Shown in pieces: positions 1 through 8,231 of a stretch of DNA of 64,000 nt. The notes under the pieces are model-generated. The model saw nothing but the letters and a program-made list of their open reading frames with translations, was not told the DNA's origin and searched no databases. Numbering within the stretch: position 1 is the stretch's first letter; each line of letters starts with the position of its first letter. The position numbers were made by a program, and so were the translations under genes. The stretch covers positions 1 to 64,000 of the forward strand of contig NZ_JAAJTJ010000019.1 in assembly GCF_011030405.1 (NCBI RefSeq), read 5' to 3'. Source of the stretch: Parapedobacter sp. SGR-10 (GTDB lineage: Bacteria > Bacteroidota > Bacteroidia > Sphingobacteriales > Sphingobacteriaceae).

Positions 1-32
1 TCAAATAGTATATGTGTATTATAAAAAACACA

Positions 33-1466
33 CTATTTTAAATTTTGTTCGGGTCGGGAAAGCTTTTTTTCGAACAGAAAGAAAACCGTCCCCAACAGCA
101 ATATACCTATAGCCAACCATGTTCCGCGACCTGCAAACAACAAGCTCGAATAGAGCAGATAGACCGAACTGATACAGAATATAAGAGGCAATATGGGATA
201 AAGCGGCACCTTAAAAGGTCGATGTACACGAGGCTCTTTATAACGCAACACAAAGAGAGCCAATCCCGTACAAAAGATAAAAAACCAAAATATAGGTGCA
301 GTAAAATCCACCATAGACTGAAAGCCACTCCGAGCAAAAGACCCTACGATGATTAACGCCGTCGCTACCACACCCTGCACCAAAAGTGCATTCACCGGAG
401 TAGATGTAGCTGCCGTCCATCTCCCCATAAAAGAGAAAGCTGGAAAGTCCCTTCCCAACGCATGGTTGGTTCGCGCTCCGGTAAATATCGTCGCATTCGT
501 CGATGTCAAGGCCGCCAAAATAACCAACAAACCTATAAAAACCGCTCCCCGGTCGCCCATCGCAACACGCATGACATCCACGGCAACAGCCTCAGATTGG
601 GCCATCCCGTCTATCCCCAGCACATATAGATAAGCCAAATTAATCAGAAGATATATCCCCGTGATCAAGAGGATGCTGATGATCATTACACGAGCCATCT
701 TTTTGCTTCCACCCCGCATTTCGGCCGAGATATACCCCGCCTCATTCCATCCGCCGAAGGTGAGCAGCACCATGATCAAAGCCACTCCAATGGCCGGAGA
801 AGTACCATCTGCTTCTTGGACAGGAATAACCTCTGCCGACGTCTCAGGAGAAGCCATCAATACCCCTGTAAGGATTAGGATCAGCAAACCGACAAATTGT
901 AGTGCAACAAGAAATTTTTGGGTAGCTGTACCGACACGTACACCAATAATATTGACTACAGTAAGAGTCACCACCACGCCCCCTGCATAAATTGAAGAAG
1001 AATAAGGCCCAATAGAGCGAAGTTCGCTCATATAGTCTCCCACAATAAAAGCCAACAAAGCAATAGAGCCTGTCTGGATAATGCTCATTCGTGCCCACGC
1101 AAAAAGAAATGCAAAACGTCGCCCAAATGCACGGTGTAAAAAGTGGTAGTCTCCGCCAGTATTGGGAAATGTAGTGGCCAACTCTGCGTAGCACATCGCT
1201 CCGATCAACGATACGATGCCTCCCACAAACCATACCGTAAGAAACAACTCCCAACTACCTGTATTGGATGCCACGATAGAAGGTGTCCGGAATATGCCCG
1301 CACCGACCACGATGCCCACAATGACGACGATGGCGTCGGTTACACTCAACACCTGCTTCGGTGTATCTACTTTTTTTGCTGATTCAACATACGCAAGGCT
1401 GTCTGTACTATTTTTCCTATCGTAAATTACAGTATCGGCTAGATTTTTCGATTTCTCCATAGACAC
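33..1466 (-). CDS. APC-family amino acid permease
   Basis: Probable inner-membrane amino acid transporter of the amino acid/polyamine/organocation superfamily, 477 residues, a usual length for a 12-helix member. After about 40 polar residues the first membrane helix carries the glycine-rich GAGIF motif (near residue 57) that lines the substrate site in this family. Roughly twelve hydrophobic segments follow to the C-terminus. The substrate cannot be read from the sequence. The start at 1466 gives MSMEKS; the in-frame ATG two codons on is equally possible. It stands alone on the minus strand, 121 bases from the methyltransferase gene on the same strand. The family call is firm and the specificity open. 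Confidence 0.85.
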   Translation of the reverse strand: MSMEKSKNLADTVIYDRKNSTDSLAYVESAKKVDTPKQVLSVTDAIVVIVGIVVGAGIFRTPSIVASNTGSWELFLTVWFVGGIVSLIGAMCYAELATTFPNTGGDYHFLHRAFGRRFAFLFAWARMSIIQTGSIALLAFIVGDYMSELRSIGPYSSSIYAGGVVVTLTVVNIIGVRVGTATQKFLVALQFVGLLILILTGVLMASPETSAEVIPVQEADGTSPAIGVALIMVLLTFGGWNEAGYISAEMRGGSKKMARVMIISILLITGIYLLINLAYLYVLGIDGMAQSEAVAVDVMRVAMGDRGAVFIGLLVILAALTSTNATIFTGARTNHALGRDFPAFSFMGRWTAATSTPVNALLVQGVVATALIIVGSFARSGFQSMVDFTAPIFWFFIFCTGLALFVLRYKEPRVHRPFKVPLYPILPLIFCISSVYLLYSSLLFAGRGTWLAIGILLLGTVFFLFEKKLSRPEQNLK

Positions 1467-1587
1467 GATTTTTGAACGGTTCTATGTAAAAAGACAAAAA
1501 AAGAAGAAATTGTTTTTGAAGATGCTAATTAACAATGTATTACACGATTTTTTCAAAATTCGCAACTTTGGAAAAGTTAAAAAAGAG

Positions 1588-2769
1588 CTATAAGCCAAAC
1601 AACCTTTCCAAATGATGGTAGCCAATCCCAAAATAAGCTTTCAAAGACTGTAATTTTTCACTGATTTCAGCCTGTTTGGTGGAAGAAACTGATTTTTTGG
1701 TTGCGATGATCATCGCATTCTTTGGGGTATGCATATCTGAGACAAACTGTACGACCTTTGTCTGATAGCCGTGATATTCGAGCAACAAAGCGCGCACACC
1801 ATCGGTCAACATCTCGGCATGCCGTTCCAAGAAAATCCCGTGCTTTGTCATGAAATCGAGATCATTTTTCGGTCTGTTTTTTTTGATTTCTTTCCGAATC
1901 TGCTTATGGCAGCAAGGAGCGACAACAATCATGCTGGCCTCGTTTGCGATCCCCTTAAAAATAGCATCGTCTGTAGCCGTGTCGCAGGCATGCAAAGCAA
2001 TCAGCACATCCAAGGAGGAAGTCGGCACATAATCTTCAATTGTGCCCTGCCGAAAGACCAACTTATCCATTTGTGATCTGACCGCAACATCATTACACAG
2101 ATCGACCAGATCCTGCCGGTATTCGATCCCTTCTATCCTAGCTTCCTTTTTCAATTCATTGTTGAGAAAGTCGTACAATGCAAAGGTCAGGTAGCCCTTT
2201 CCTGCACCCATATCGACAATGTGCAATTCTTCCTTTTGAGGCAATTCCTCCAGAACCTTGCTTAGTATTTCGATATAATGGTTGATCTGCTTCCATTTGT
2301 CCTGCGCGTTTTTGTACACTTTCCCATCCGCATCCGTCAATCGAAGTTCTTGTAGATAACGTTTATTCTCCGCACCGATCTTCCGTTCTTTTTGATGGTC
2401 GTGGGTTAGCGAATGGGATTTTTTTGCTGTGGGAGCATCGGACCGAAGTATCCATTTGCCGTTTTTTTGCATTTGGCAGCTGAGGTTTTCCTTCTCGGTA
2501 AAGAGTGTCCCGGCACCAAAATTATCTTCACGCAGCAATTCTGTCAATAAATTCAGGCCTTCCTCCACAGTATGGTTTTTGGTAATGTCCCGACGTTGAT
2601 AGCGATAAACGAAAGACAATTTCAACGCTCGCTTGATCATAACAGGTTTTATATAGATGTTTTTCAGTTCCGCTTCGCTTCCCCTATAATTGCCCAGAGA
2701 TAATTTGATAAAACCATCATTATCCAGACTTTGCCTTACCCGATCCAAAAACTGCTGATTTGTCGCCAT
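1588..2769 (-). CDS. SAM-dependent methyltransferase (METTL25/Methyltransf_32-like)
   Basis: 393 residues. The N-terminal half has no domain I recognise. The C-terminal half is a class I methyltransferase with the SAM-binding loop DMGAGKGYLTFALYDF at about residue 186, an acidic residue after the second strand, and the motif APCCHKQIRKE further on, a cysteine/histidine signature seen in Methyltransf_32 proteins related to METTL25. The substrate is unknown; RNA is a guess from relatives. The gene is divergent from the HAD phosphatase, with only 44 bases between start codons. A TATCTTTG box on the minus strand (2774-2781) is a plausible -7 element, so the mRNA leader would be very short. Confidence 0.75.
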   Translation of the reverse strand: MATNQQFLDRVRQSLDNDGFIKLSLGNYRGSEAELKNIYIKPVMIKRALKLSFVYRYQRRDITKNHTVEEGLNLLTELLREDNFGAGTLFTEKENLSCQMQKNGKWILRSDAPTAKKSHSLTHDHQKERKIGAENKRYLQELRLTDADGKVYKNAQDKWKQINHYIEILSKVLEELPQKEELHIVDMGAGKGYLTFALYDFLNNELKKEARIEGIEYRQDLVDLCNDVAVRSQMDKLVFRQGTIEDYVPTSSLDVLIALHACDTATDDAIFKGIANEASMIVVAPCCHKQIRKEIKKNRPKNDLDFMTKHGIFLERHAEMLTDGVRALLLEYHGYQTKVVQFVSDMHTPKNAMIIATKKSVSSTKQAEISEKLQSLKAYFGIGYHHLERLFGL

Positions 2770-2773
2770 AGGG

Positions 2774-2806
2774 CAAAGATAAGAATAAAATATATTCGTA
2801 AATTTG
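2774..2806. promoter_or_regulatory. Divergent pair of TAnnTTTG -7 boxes
   Basis: Two matches to the Bacteroidota -7 consensus TAnnTTTG lie in the 44-base gap between divergent genes: TATCTTTG on the minus strand (2774-2781) facing the methyltransferase, and TAAATTTG on the plus strand (2799-2806) facing the HAD gene. No good -33 TTG is visible at the right distance for either, so support is modest. If used, both transcripts would have almost no leader. Confidence 0.4.
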
Positions 2807-2813
2807 TCTCAAT

Positions 2814-3602
2814 ATGCACAATCCGAATATTAAAGCCGTATTTTTCGATATAGACGGTACACTACTCAGTTTCAAGACACACGAAGTGTCTGCCTCCACA
2901 GAAGAAGCTATTGCACAACTACAAGCCAAAGGTATCAAGACGATCCTGTCCACAGGCCGTTCGATCAACAGTATTGACCATGTCAGGTACTTGAATTTTG
3001 ATGGTTACATCACGTTCAATGGTGGGTATTGTGTCACACAAGAAGGACATATTTTGCTCCGTAAGACGTTGGATCCCGGAGATATACAATCCGTATTGAA
3101 TTATGCTTGTCAACAGCCTTTGAGTTTTTCGTTTATGTCCGAAAAAGAAATCACCATACATGATGTGACCCCCGAGATCGCCGGAATGTATGCTCACCTC
3201 AACCTTCCTGTTCCCAAACTGGTGGACATCAACAATGTGGACACGAGCAGCATCCTACAGACCAATATCTTCCTCGGACCAGATGACGAGGAGGAGTTTA
3301 TGAAGAATATCATGCCTAATTCTGTTGCTTCACGATGGACACCATTATTTGCCGATGTCAATCCCAAAGGGCAAAGTAAAAAGGTTGGTATTGATGTTTT
3401 TTGCGAGCAGTTCGGTATAAACATAGCCGAAACGATGGCTTTTGGCGATGGTGGAAATGATATTACCATGTTGAAACACGTACGGACGGGTATTGCCATG
3501 GGCAATGCCAATCCCGAAGTCAAGCAAATTGCCGACTTCATTACGGACGATGTGGACAACGATGGGATATGGAATGCGTTGAAACATTTTAAGGTGCTCT
3601 AA
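2814..3602 (+). CDS. Cof-type HAD-IIB family phosphatase
   Basis: 262-residue haloacid-dehalogenase-fold hydrolase that probably dephosphorylates a small phosphorylated metabolite (sugar phosphate or cofactor) in the cytoplasm. Motif I is FFDIDGTLLSF (nucleophile and acid/base aspartates near residues 12 and 14). Motif II is the threonine of LSTGRS. Motif IV is the GDGGNDITML loop near residue 210 that binds magnesium. The long segment between motifs II and IV fits the type IIB cap of Cof/YbiV proteins. Length is normal. It is monocistronic, divergent from the methyltransferase and followed by a weak hairpin. The substrate is not predictable. Confidence 0.88.
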   Translation: MHNPNIKAVFFDIDGTLLSFKTHEVSASTEEAIAQLQAKGIKTILSTGRSINSIDHVRYLNFDGYITFNGGYCVTQEGHILLRKTLDPGDIQSVLNYACQQPLSFSFMSEKEITIHDVTPEIAGMYAHLNLPVPKLVDINNVDTSSILQTNIFLGPDDEEEFMKNIMPNSVASRWTPLFADVNPKGQSKKVGIDVFCEQFGINIAETMAFGDGGNDITMLKHVRTGIAMGNANPEVKQIADFITDDVDNDGIWNALKHFKVL

Positions 3603-3619
3603 ATCTATGAGCCACAAAA

Positions 3620-3651
3620 GCACCAAGGTACAAAGAAAAAAATCTTGGTGC
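3620..3651 (+). terminator. Possible hairpin terminator of the HAD gene
   Basis: An 8-bp stem GCACCAAG/CTTGGTGC (3620-3627 with 3644-3651) encloses an A-rich loop and lies 17 bases after the stop codon. The T-rich tail is weak (CTTTAACT), so the call is tentative. Confidence 0.35.
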
Positions 3652-3661
3652 CTTTAACTCG

Positions 3662-3955
3662 ATTTTTATACAGGGCAACCGCATCAAAAATAAGCCCCAG
3701 AGGGGCGAACCTTAGGGTAACCGCAAGCAAACCCACACCCAAGCTCCATAGAGCCTGTTCCGATTATCGGAAAGCGACCATACCGTAAGGTCATCCCTAT
3801 GGGATTTGATATAGAGATGACAGCTTTTTTACCGAAAGGGCATGCCTACGGCATTTTCCATGGCTGTAATATGACCTATATCATACGATCGCTTCCATTG
3901 TACATCCCACTTTGTTAAGGTTTTGTGTTTTGATGCGGTTGCCCTAATTTTTATA
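3662..3955. mobile_element. MITE-like element with 18-bp inverted ends and 9-bp target duplication
   Basis: A non-coding element of about 276 bp (3671-3946) is bounded by perfect 18-bp inverted repeats AGGGCAACCGCATCAAAA (3672-3689) and its reverse complement (3928-3945), one mismatched base beyond each. Immediately outside is a 9-bp direct repeat ATTTTTATA (3662-3670 and 3947-3955), the footprint of a transposition event. There is no transposase ORF, so it would have to be moved in trans. The interior is a run of short palindromes with three-base loops: GCCCC-AGA-GGGGC (3694-3706), ATCCC-TAT-GGGAT (3793-3805) and ATGCC-TAC-GGCAT (3842-3854). The 9-bp duplication would suit an ISAs1-like or related DDE transposase, which is inference only. 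Confidence 0.75.
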
Positions 3956-4075
3956 TAGACGAGGCACACGTCACAGGCGTGCACCAGCGAATCTGCGGGA
4001 CAAAAAAACGCAGCCCCCTCTATCAGCTTAACGGAAAATTAACATATAATTCATATACTCCTCACGAATGAGCCT

Positions 4076-4083
4076 TATCTTTG
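4076..4083 (+). promoter_or_regulatory. Candidate -7 box for the 31-codon peptide ORF
   Basis: TATCTTTG matches the Bacteroidota -7 consensus and lies 23 bases before the ATG at 4107, followed by an A-rich leader typical of the phylum. I see no convincing -33 TTG. Confidence 0.4.
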
Positions 4084-4106
4084 ATACAAACAAAAATTAA
4101 AATAAA

Positions 4107-4202
4107 ATGATCAAAGATTTAGAAATTTTAAATTTGGATCTCATCCTGGAGTTAGCCGAATGGCTGTACGATGGGGATGACAAACTGGTAGTGGAGGACT
4201 AA
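4107..4202 (+). CDS. Small acidic peptide, 31 residues (hypothetical)
   Basis: A short ORF, ATG at 4107 and TAA at 4200-4202, encodes a leucine-rich first half (MIKDLEILNLDLILELAEWL) followed by a very acidic tail (YDGDDKLVVED). There is no signal peptide and no cysteine. It has a credible -7 box and an A-rich leader directly upstream, which is more than a chance ORF of this size usually shows. No neighbouring gene suggests a role: it lies between a MITE and another dispersed repeat. It could be an amphipathic regulatory peptide, a modified-peptide precursor without its enzymes, or spurious. I do not recognise the family. Confidence 0.4.
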   Translation: MIKDLEILNLDLILELAEWLYDGDDKLVVED

Positions 4203-4652
4203 CCGTCCACCAGCTACTTACTTAAATTGATTCTATACCCAAGCTTACGCATACTCCTCATATCTATACCATATACCCCAAAATCTTCCAACCTTCTCGA
4301 CATATTTTCATTATACCCTACGCCGGCAACTACTGGCTAATTGCAGGTATACGAGAGTGTCTAAAAAGGTCTGAAAAACCGTTTAATACTGTCATTCTGA
4401 GGCTTGCTGACTGCGTAGCAGGCATCAGGGACGTGTTGGTGGCTGTGGGGCTGATGCAACATTGAATCTAAAGACTTGAATATCTGCATAGTTTATAGAT
4501 CCCTCCAAAGTCGGGATAACAAAATTACTAGGCTTTTACCACTTTTTAGACACGCTAATATCGCATGTGCTTCCCCTCTCCCAGCCCTCTACTGCCATGG
4601 TAAGTATGAATCGTATTAAAATAAAAAAGATGAAGTAGACAAGAAAAAATAG
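4203..4652. other. Non-coding stretch with a dispersed repeat
   Basis: No gene is visible between the small peptide ORF and tRNA-Arg. The main content is the repeat described at 4357-4553. The bases on either side (4203-4356 and 4554-4652) show no ORF, strong hairpin or promoter that I can support. Confidence 0.6.
4357..4553. repeat. Dispersed non-coding repeat, copy A, with 12-bp inverted ends
   Basis: The segment is bounded by a perfect 12-bp inverted repeat, GTGTCTAAAAAG (4357-4368) against CTTTTTAGACAC (4542-4553). Inside, 4391-4469 matches 38547-38625 at 74 of 79 positions, beginning GTCATTCTGAGG. Both copies also share a GGATRACAAAA tail (4514-4524 here). I found no clear target duplication at the outer ends. 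It has no coding capacity and is probably a MITE-like or REP-like genomic repeat. Confidence 0.6.
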
Positions 4653-4726
4653 TGCACTCCAAGGGAGTCGAACCCCTAACCTTCTGATCCGTAGTCAGAT
4701 GCTCTATCCAATTGAGCTAGGAGTGC
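4653..4726 (-). tRNA. tRNA-Arg (anticodon ACG)
   Basis: Read on the minus strand this folds as a full cloverleaf of 74 nt. The 7-bp acceptor stem is GCACTCC/GGAGTGC, the D-arm contains AGCTCAATTGG, the anticodon stem TCTGA/TCAGA holds the loop CTACGGA with anticodon ACG, and the T-arm contains GGTTCGACTCC. CCA is not encoded; the discriminator base is A. ACG is the usual arginine anticodon for CGN codons, its first base normally deaminated to inosine by TadA. Confidence 0.96.
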
Positions 4727-4897
4727 AATATTTCAAAGAAAAGCGGACTTCATACAGACCGTTTTTGTGCCACAAATATCTATACATTTTTTCGTTTTTC
4801 AAATAATTTCGTGCATTTTGCTCGCTCCACGAACAAATTAATTCGTATATTGTTCATATCAATATACTTAGTGCCTGTTTTAAATTTATACGTACAC

Positions 4898-5725
4898 ATG
4901 GAAAGAACCGTAAAGACCAGCAAGATACGCATCGGAGATATCAGTATCTCCTATTACATCAAAGAAGCAACAAACGAAACAGATCACAAAACCATTCTTT
5001 TTATCCATGGCTTTCCTTTCAACAAAAACTCCTGGCGTCCCCAATTGGAGGCACTTGCCGATGATATCAAGGGTATTGCGATAGATGTAAGGGGGCATGG
5101 GTTAAGTACAATGGGACACGGATTCTTGAGTATAGACGTATTTGCTAAGGATCTGAAGGTTTTTATCGAAAAACTCCAATTGGATCGGGTCATTTTGTGC
5201 GGTGTATCCATGGGTGGATATATCGCTTTGAGAGCGTATGAACTATTTCCCGAAAAGATTGCCGGATTGATTTTGTGCGACACACATCACAAAGCCGATA
5301 ACAACATAGCCAAACAAAAAAGGTTTGACAGCATACAGGCCATATTGAGACATGGAAGGAGACCATTTGCCATAGGGTTCATGAGCAACCTCTTCTCCCA
5401 AAAATCCCTAGAAGAACTTCCGGACACAGTCGAATTCATAAAAAGCAGTATCCGTAGGAACAGTATTCACGGTATCTGTGCGACCTTACTCGCCTTGGCT
5501 TCACGAACAGACAGCGCCCATATACTCCCAACCATCCAAGTGCCTGCTTTGCTGATCCGAGGAGCGGAAGATAAGATTACTGCCAAGGAATACATGCAAG
5601 AATTGCACCAGACGATTCCACAATCGGATTATATAGAAATAGAAGAATGTGGGCATTTGCCCAACCTGGAGAACCCCGAGGCCTTCAATAAGCTGATGAA
5701 TAGTTTTTTATTAAAGATAACTTAA
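4898..5725 (+). CDS. Alpha/beta-fold hydrolase
   Basis: Predicted cytoplasmic serine hydrolase or esterase of 275 residues. The oxyanion strand is FIHGFPFN, the nucleophile elbow is GVSMGG (G-x-S-x-G), an acid follows in the strand RGAEDKITA, and the catalytic histidine is in ECGHLPNLENPEAF, the usual order for the family. I prefer the ATG at 4898. An upstream in-frame start at 4811 would add 29 hydrophobic residues unlike a normal signal peptide and would begin in the promoter region. Substrate unknown. It is convergent with the patatin gene, with 11 bases between stop codons. Confidence 0.82.
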   Translation: MERTVKTSKIRIGDISISYYIKEATNETDHKTILFIHGFPFNKNSWRPQLEALADDIKGIAIDVRGHGLSTMGHGFLSIDVFAKDLKVFIEKLQLDRVILCGVSMGGYIALRAYELFPEKIAGLILCDTHHKADNNIAKQKRFDSIQAILRHGRRPFAIGFMSNLFSQKSLEELPDTVEFIKSSIRRNSIHGICATLLALASRTDSAHILPTIQVPALLIRGAEDKITAKEYMQELHQTIPQSDYIEIEECGHLPNLENPEAFNKLMNSFLLKIT

Positions 5726-5736
5726 AAAATTAGATT

Positions 5737-6531
5737 TTAAACCGATTTGGTCAACACCAATTCCGAAAAATTTGATTTTGCAATAGTGTAACCTCTTTCT
5801 ATTAGATCTGTCGAACGGTCAAAGTCCCATATATTAGCAATATTGTGTGGGATATCAATAATATAATCCGGTCTATACAAATTTACTGTAAGCGTTGCCA
5901 ACCTTCTTCGCATCATCAGATAGGACTCTTGTAAGATTCCTATAGCATTCATCCTGCTATAGGGCCGAGCAGCCTGCATCTCCGGGTACCCATCCAAATT
6001 GACGGCGACAACAATATTGTCTCTATGCTGAACATGATTGACGGGTAAAGGATTGAGTACTCCTCCATCGACCAAAAAACTATCTTCCGTATCTACACCT
6101 TTGAAGACAGCCGGTATAGCTATGGAAGCACGAATAGCCTTATACAAACTTCCCTGCCTAAAAACGATCTCTTTGTCGTGTGCTAGATCCGTAGCTACTG
6201 CTGTATAACTGACACCCAAATTCTCAATCATCTCATCTTCAAAGACATCCTGCAACGTATTGAACACCCGCTCACCTTTTAAGAAACCAAATCTGGGGTC
6301 AGAAAAATCCATTAATCTGAAAACCTCTCTCTTGGTCAGTCTACTCATCCACTCCTCTAGTTCGAATATCTTGCCTTTTGCAAATGCTCCTCCAACTAAA
6401 GAACCTATCGAACAACCTACGACCTCATCGATTTCATAGCCACACTCTATCAAAAAGCGGATAACACCTATATGGGCAATTCCTCTTGCACCTCCACTGC
6501 CCAAAACCAAAGAAAGCTTATTTGACTTCAT
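5737..6531 (-). CDS. Patatin-like phospholipase
   Basis: 264-residue bacterial patatin, predicted to hydrolyse acyl esters of lipids with a Ser-Asp dyad. The glycine-rich oxyanion loop LGSGGARGIAHIGV lies at residues 10-23, the nucleophile in GCSIGS (Ser41), and the catalytic aspartate in the VDGGVLNPLPV motif near residue 154. There is no signal peptide, as in the RssA/YlbK-type cytoplasmic subgroup, whose compact size it matches. It faces the alpha/beta hydrolase tail to tail. Its physiological substrate is unknown. Confidence 0.88.
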   Translation of the reverse strand: MKSNKLSLVLGSGGARGIAHIGVIRFLIECGYEIDEVVGCSIGSLVGGAFAKGKIFELEEWMSRLTKREVFRLMDFSDPRFGFLKGERVFNTLQDVFEDEMIENLGVSYTAVATDLAHDKEIVFRQGSLYKAIRASIAIPAVFKGVDTEDSFLVDGGVLNPLPVNHVQHRDNIVVAVNLDGYPEMQAARPYSRMNAIGILQESYLMMRRRLATLTVNLYRPDYIIDIPHNIANIWDFDRSTDLIERGYTIAKSNFSELVLTKSV

Positions 6532-6628
6532 AGAAAAAAATATACGGTGTAAAGATACACGTATCTACCCTATCGGCTTATTCCTTTTTACTAAATTTAT
6601 ATTAAATTTCAATTGCCACTAAAAAAAC

Positions 6629-6658
6629 AAGAGCGCTTGTATAAATACAAACGCTCTT
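6629..6658 (-). terminator. Rho-independent terminator of the LEA-like lipoprotein gene
   Basis: A 14-bp inverted repeat with one G-T pair (6629-6642 with 6645-6658) lies 24 bases after the lipoprotein stop codon. On the minus strand it is followed by seven T residues (plus-strand A run, 6621-6627). Confidence 0.75.
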
Positions 6659-6681
6659 AAACCAGTATACTAAAAATACGC

Positions 6682-7227
6682 TTATTTTTTCAAAGCTTCT
6701 TTCGCATTGTTGAGTTTATCTTCAGCTTTTTTGCCTGCTTCTTTGGCGTCCTCTACCGCTTTTTCTGTTGCAGCACCTGCTTTTTCAGCTGTATTTTCAA
6801 TAGCTTCTCCGGCATTTTTTGCGGCTTCTTTGGCTCCCTCTACGGTCGAATTGGCAGCTTCTTTCGTAGCTTCCATACCCTGATCTACACCTTCAGCTAC
6901 CTTGGTACCTGCATTTTTCACAGCTTCTTTTGTATTGTTCCAAGCTGCTTCGGCTCTTTCCAAAGCTGTACGTGCCGCCTCCTCTGCTTTCTTGTCACCA
7001 CTGGCAATAGCGGCATCTAAATCTTCTTTAGCTTTGTTGTAGTCTGCCTCAGCTTGTGCCAACAGCTTTTGGGAAGCTTCATCTACATGATCGACAGCAT
7101 GATCCAAATGTTCGCCAACCGTAGTCAGCGTATCCTCTGTACCATTTTCGTTCTTCGTGGTTGTGTTGTTGCAGGAAGCAAAAGCCAATGCGCCTACCGC
7201 AACACCTAATAATGCAATTTTTTTCAT
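6682..7227 (-). CDS. Lipoprotein with LEA/apolipoprotein-like Ala-Lys-Glu repeats
   Basis: 181 residues from the ATG at 7227, which places a standard lipoprotein signal at the start (MKKIALLGVAVGALAFASC; lipobox FASC, Cys19). The mature part is almost entirely A, K, E, N and D in irregular 11-residue periods such as KEAAKNAGEAIENTAEKAG, expected to form a long amphipathic helix or coiled coil. This resembles LEA-type stress proteins and apolipophorin-like bacterial proteins. Location is probably the periplasmic face of a membrane. Role unknown; envelope or desiccation protection is a guess. An extension to 7281 would bury the signal peptide and is unlikely. folD lies upstream on the same strand. 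Confidence 0.75.
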   Translation of the reverse strand: MKKIALLGVAVGALAFASCNNTTTKNENGTEDTLTTVGEHLDHAVDHVDEASQKLLAQAEADYNKAKEDLDAAIASGDKKAEEAARTALERAEAAWNNTKEAVKNAGTKVAEGVDQGMEATKEAANSTVEGAKEAAKNAGEAIENTAEKAGAATEKAVEDAKEAGKKAEDKLNNAKEALKK

Positions 7228-7290
7228 GTTGTATGGTTTTTTTATTGTCAAAACATAGTTACAATATCTATGCCAAAGCAATAACGTAAA

Positions 7291-8175
7291 CTAAGCGCTA
7301 TATATTGTGCCTTTGGCGGCTTCCAATGTATTTTTTAGCAGACCGACAATGGTCATCAGGCCTACCCCACCTGGTACGGGCGTGATCCAAGACGCTTTTT
7401 TGGATACTTCTTCAAAATCCACGTCTCCATAGAGTTTGTAACCAGACTTCGTCTCGGTGGACGTTTCACGGTTGATGCCCACATCAATGACGATAGCGCC
7501 TTCTTTGACCATATCGGCCGTGACAAAATTCTTCCTGCCGATCGCTGCGACTACGATATCTCCACGCAGCACTTCGGCTTTCAGATCTCTGGTACGGCTA
7601 TGGGTCAAGGTAACGGTACAGTTGCCCGGATTGGTATTGCGGGCCAATAAAATGCTCATTGGCGACCCCACAATATTACTACGGCCGACCACAACCGCAT
7701 GCTTACCGGTCGTATCGATGCCATAGTGCTCCAGCATCAACAGGATACCGTACGGCGTAGCTGGAATGAAGCAAGGCAAATTGCGTTGCATCCTTCCCAG
7801 ATTGATCGGATGAAAACCATCTACATCTTTTCGATAATCAATGGCTTCCGTAATTTTCTCAGTGTCGATATGTCTAGGTAAAGGTAATTGTACAATCAAA
7901 CCGTCAATGCTTCCGTCTTTGTTTATTTCGTGTATCTTGGCAATCAATTCATCTTCCGTAATGCTCTCGTCATAACGAATATTGGTCGAATCGAATCCTA
8001 CCAATTCACAATTGCGCATTTTGCTGGCGACATATGTTTCGCTTCCTCCGTCATTACCTACCAGAATAGCCACCAAATGTGGTTTTCGTCCCGCAGAAGC
8101 TGTAAATTCGGCAGCCTCCCTTTTAATATCTTCTTTGATCTTTGCAGAGACTTCTTTTCCGTCTAATATATTCAT
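7291..8175 (-). CDS. folD: Bifunctional methylenetetrahydrofolate dehydrogenase/cyclohydrolase
   Basis: 294 residues, the normal FolD length. It interconverts 5,10-methylene-, 5,10-methenyl- and 10-formyl-tetrahydrofolate for purine and formyl-methionine synthesis in the cytosol. The catalytic lysine lies in the YVASKMRNCE segment near residue 50. The folate-site motif is LIVQLPLPRHI, the nucleotide-binding signature is VVGRSNIVGSPMSILL, and the conserved ending is PVPGGVGLMTIVGLL. lepA lies 57 bases upstream on the same strand, so cotranscription is possible, although a hairpin sits between them. Confidence 0.97.
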   Translation of the reverse strand: MNILDGKEVSAKIKEDIKREAAEFTASAGRKPHLVAILVGNDGGSETYVASKMRNCELVGFDSTNIRYDESITEDELIAKIHEINKDGSIDGLIVQLPLPRHIDTEKITEAIDYRKDVDGFHPINLGRMQRNLPCFIPATPYGILLMLEHYGIDTTGKHAVVVGRSNIVGSPMSILLARNTNPGNCTVTLTHSRTRDLKAEVLRGDIVVAAIGRKNFVTADMVKEGAIVIDVGINRETSTETKSGYKLYGDVDFEEVSKKASWITPVPGGVGLMTIVGLLKNTLEAAKGTIYSA

Positions 8176-8197
8176 AGCATTTATGTATTGAGGGTAA

Positions 8198-8217
8198 GGG
8201 CGAAAAATCTTTCGCCC
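8198..8217. repeat. Hairpin between lepA and folD
   Basis: An 8-bp perfect stem GGGCGAAA/TTTCGCCC (8198-8205 with 8210-8217) with a four-base loop. It follows lepA but has no T-run on the minus strand, so it may attenuate transcription or be a dispersed palindrome rather than a full terminator. Confidence 0.5.
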
Positions 8218-8231
8218 CTACATAACATTCT

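Noticed and set aside
3956..4060. Possible relation between GAGGCACACG near 3960 and the hairpin at 38768-38777
   Set aside because: Only about ten bases match in inverted orientation; too short to call a repeat family.
4811..4897. Upstream start of the alpha/beta hydrolase as a signal peptide
   Set aside because: The 29 added residues contain charged and polar residues before an uninterrupted hydrophobic run and lack a cleavage site; the family core starts at the ATG at 4898.
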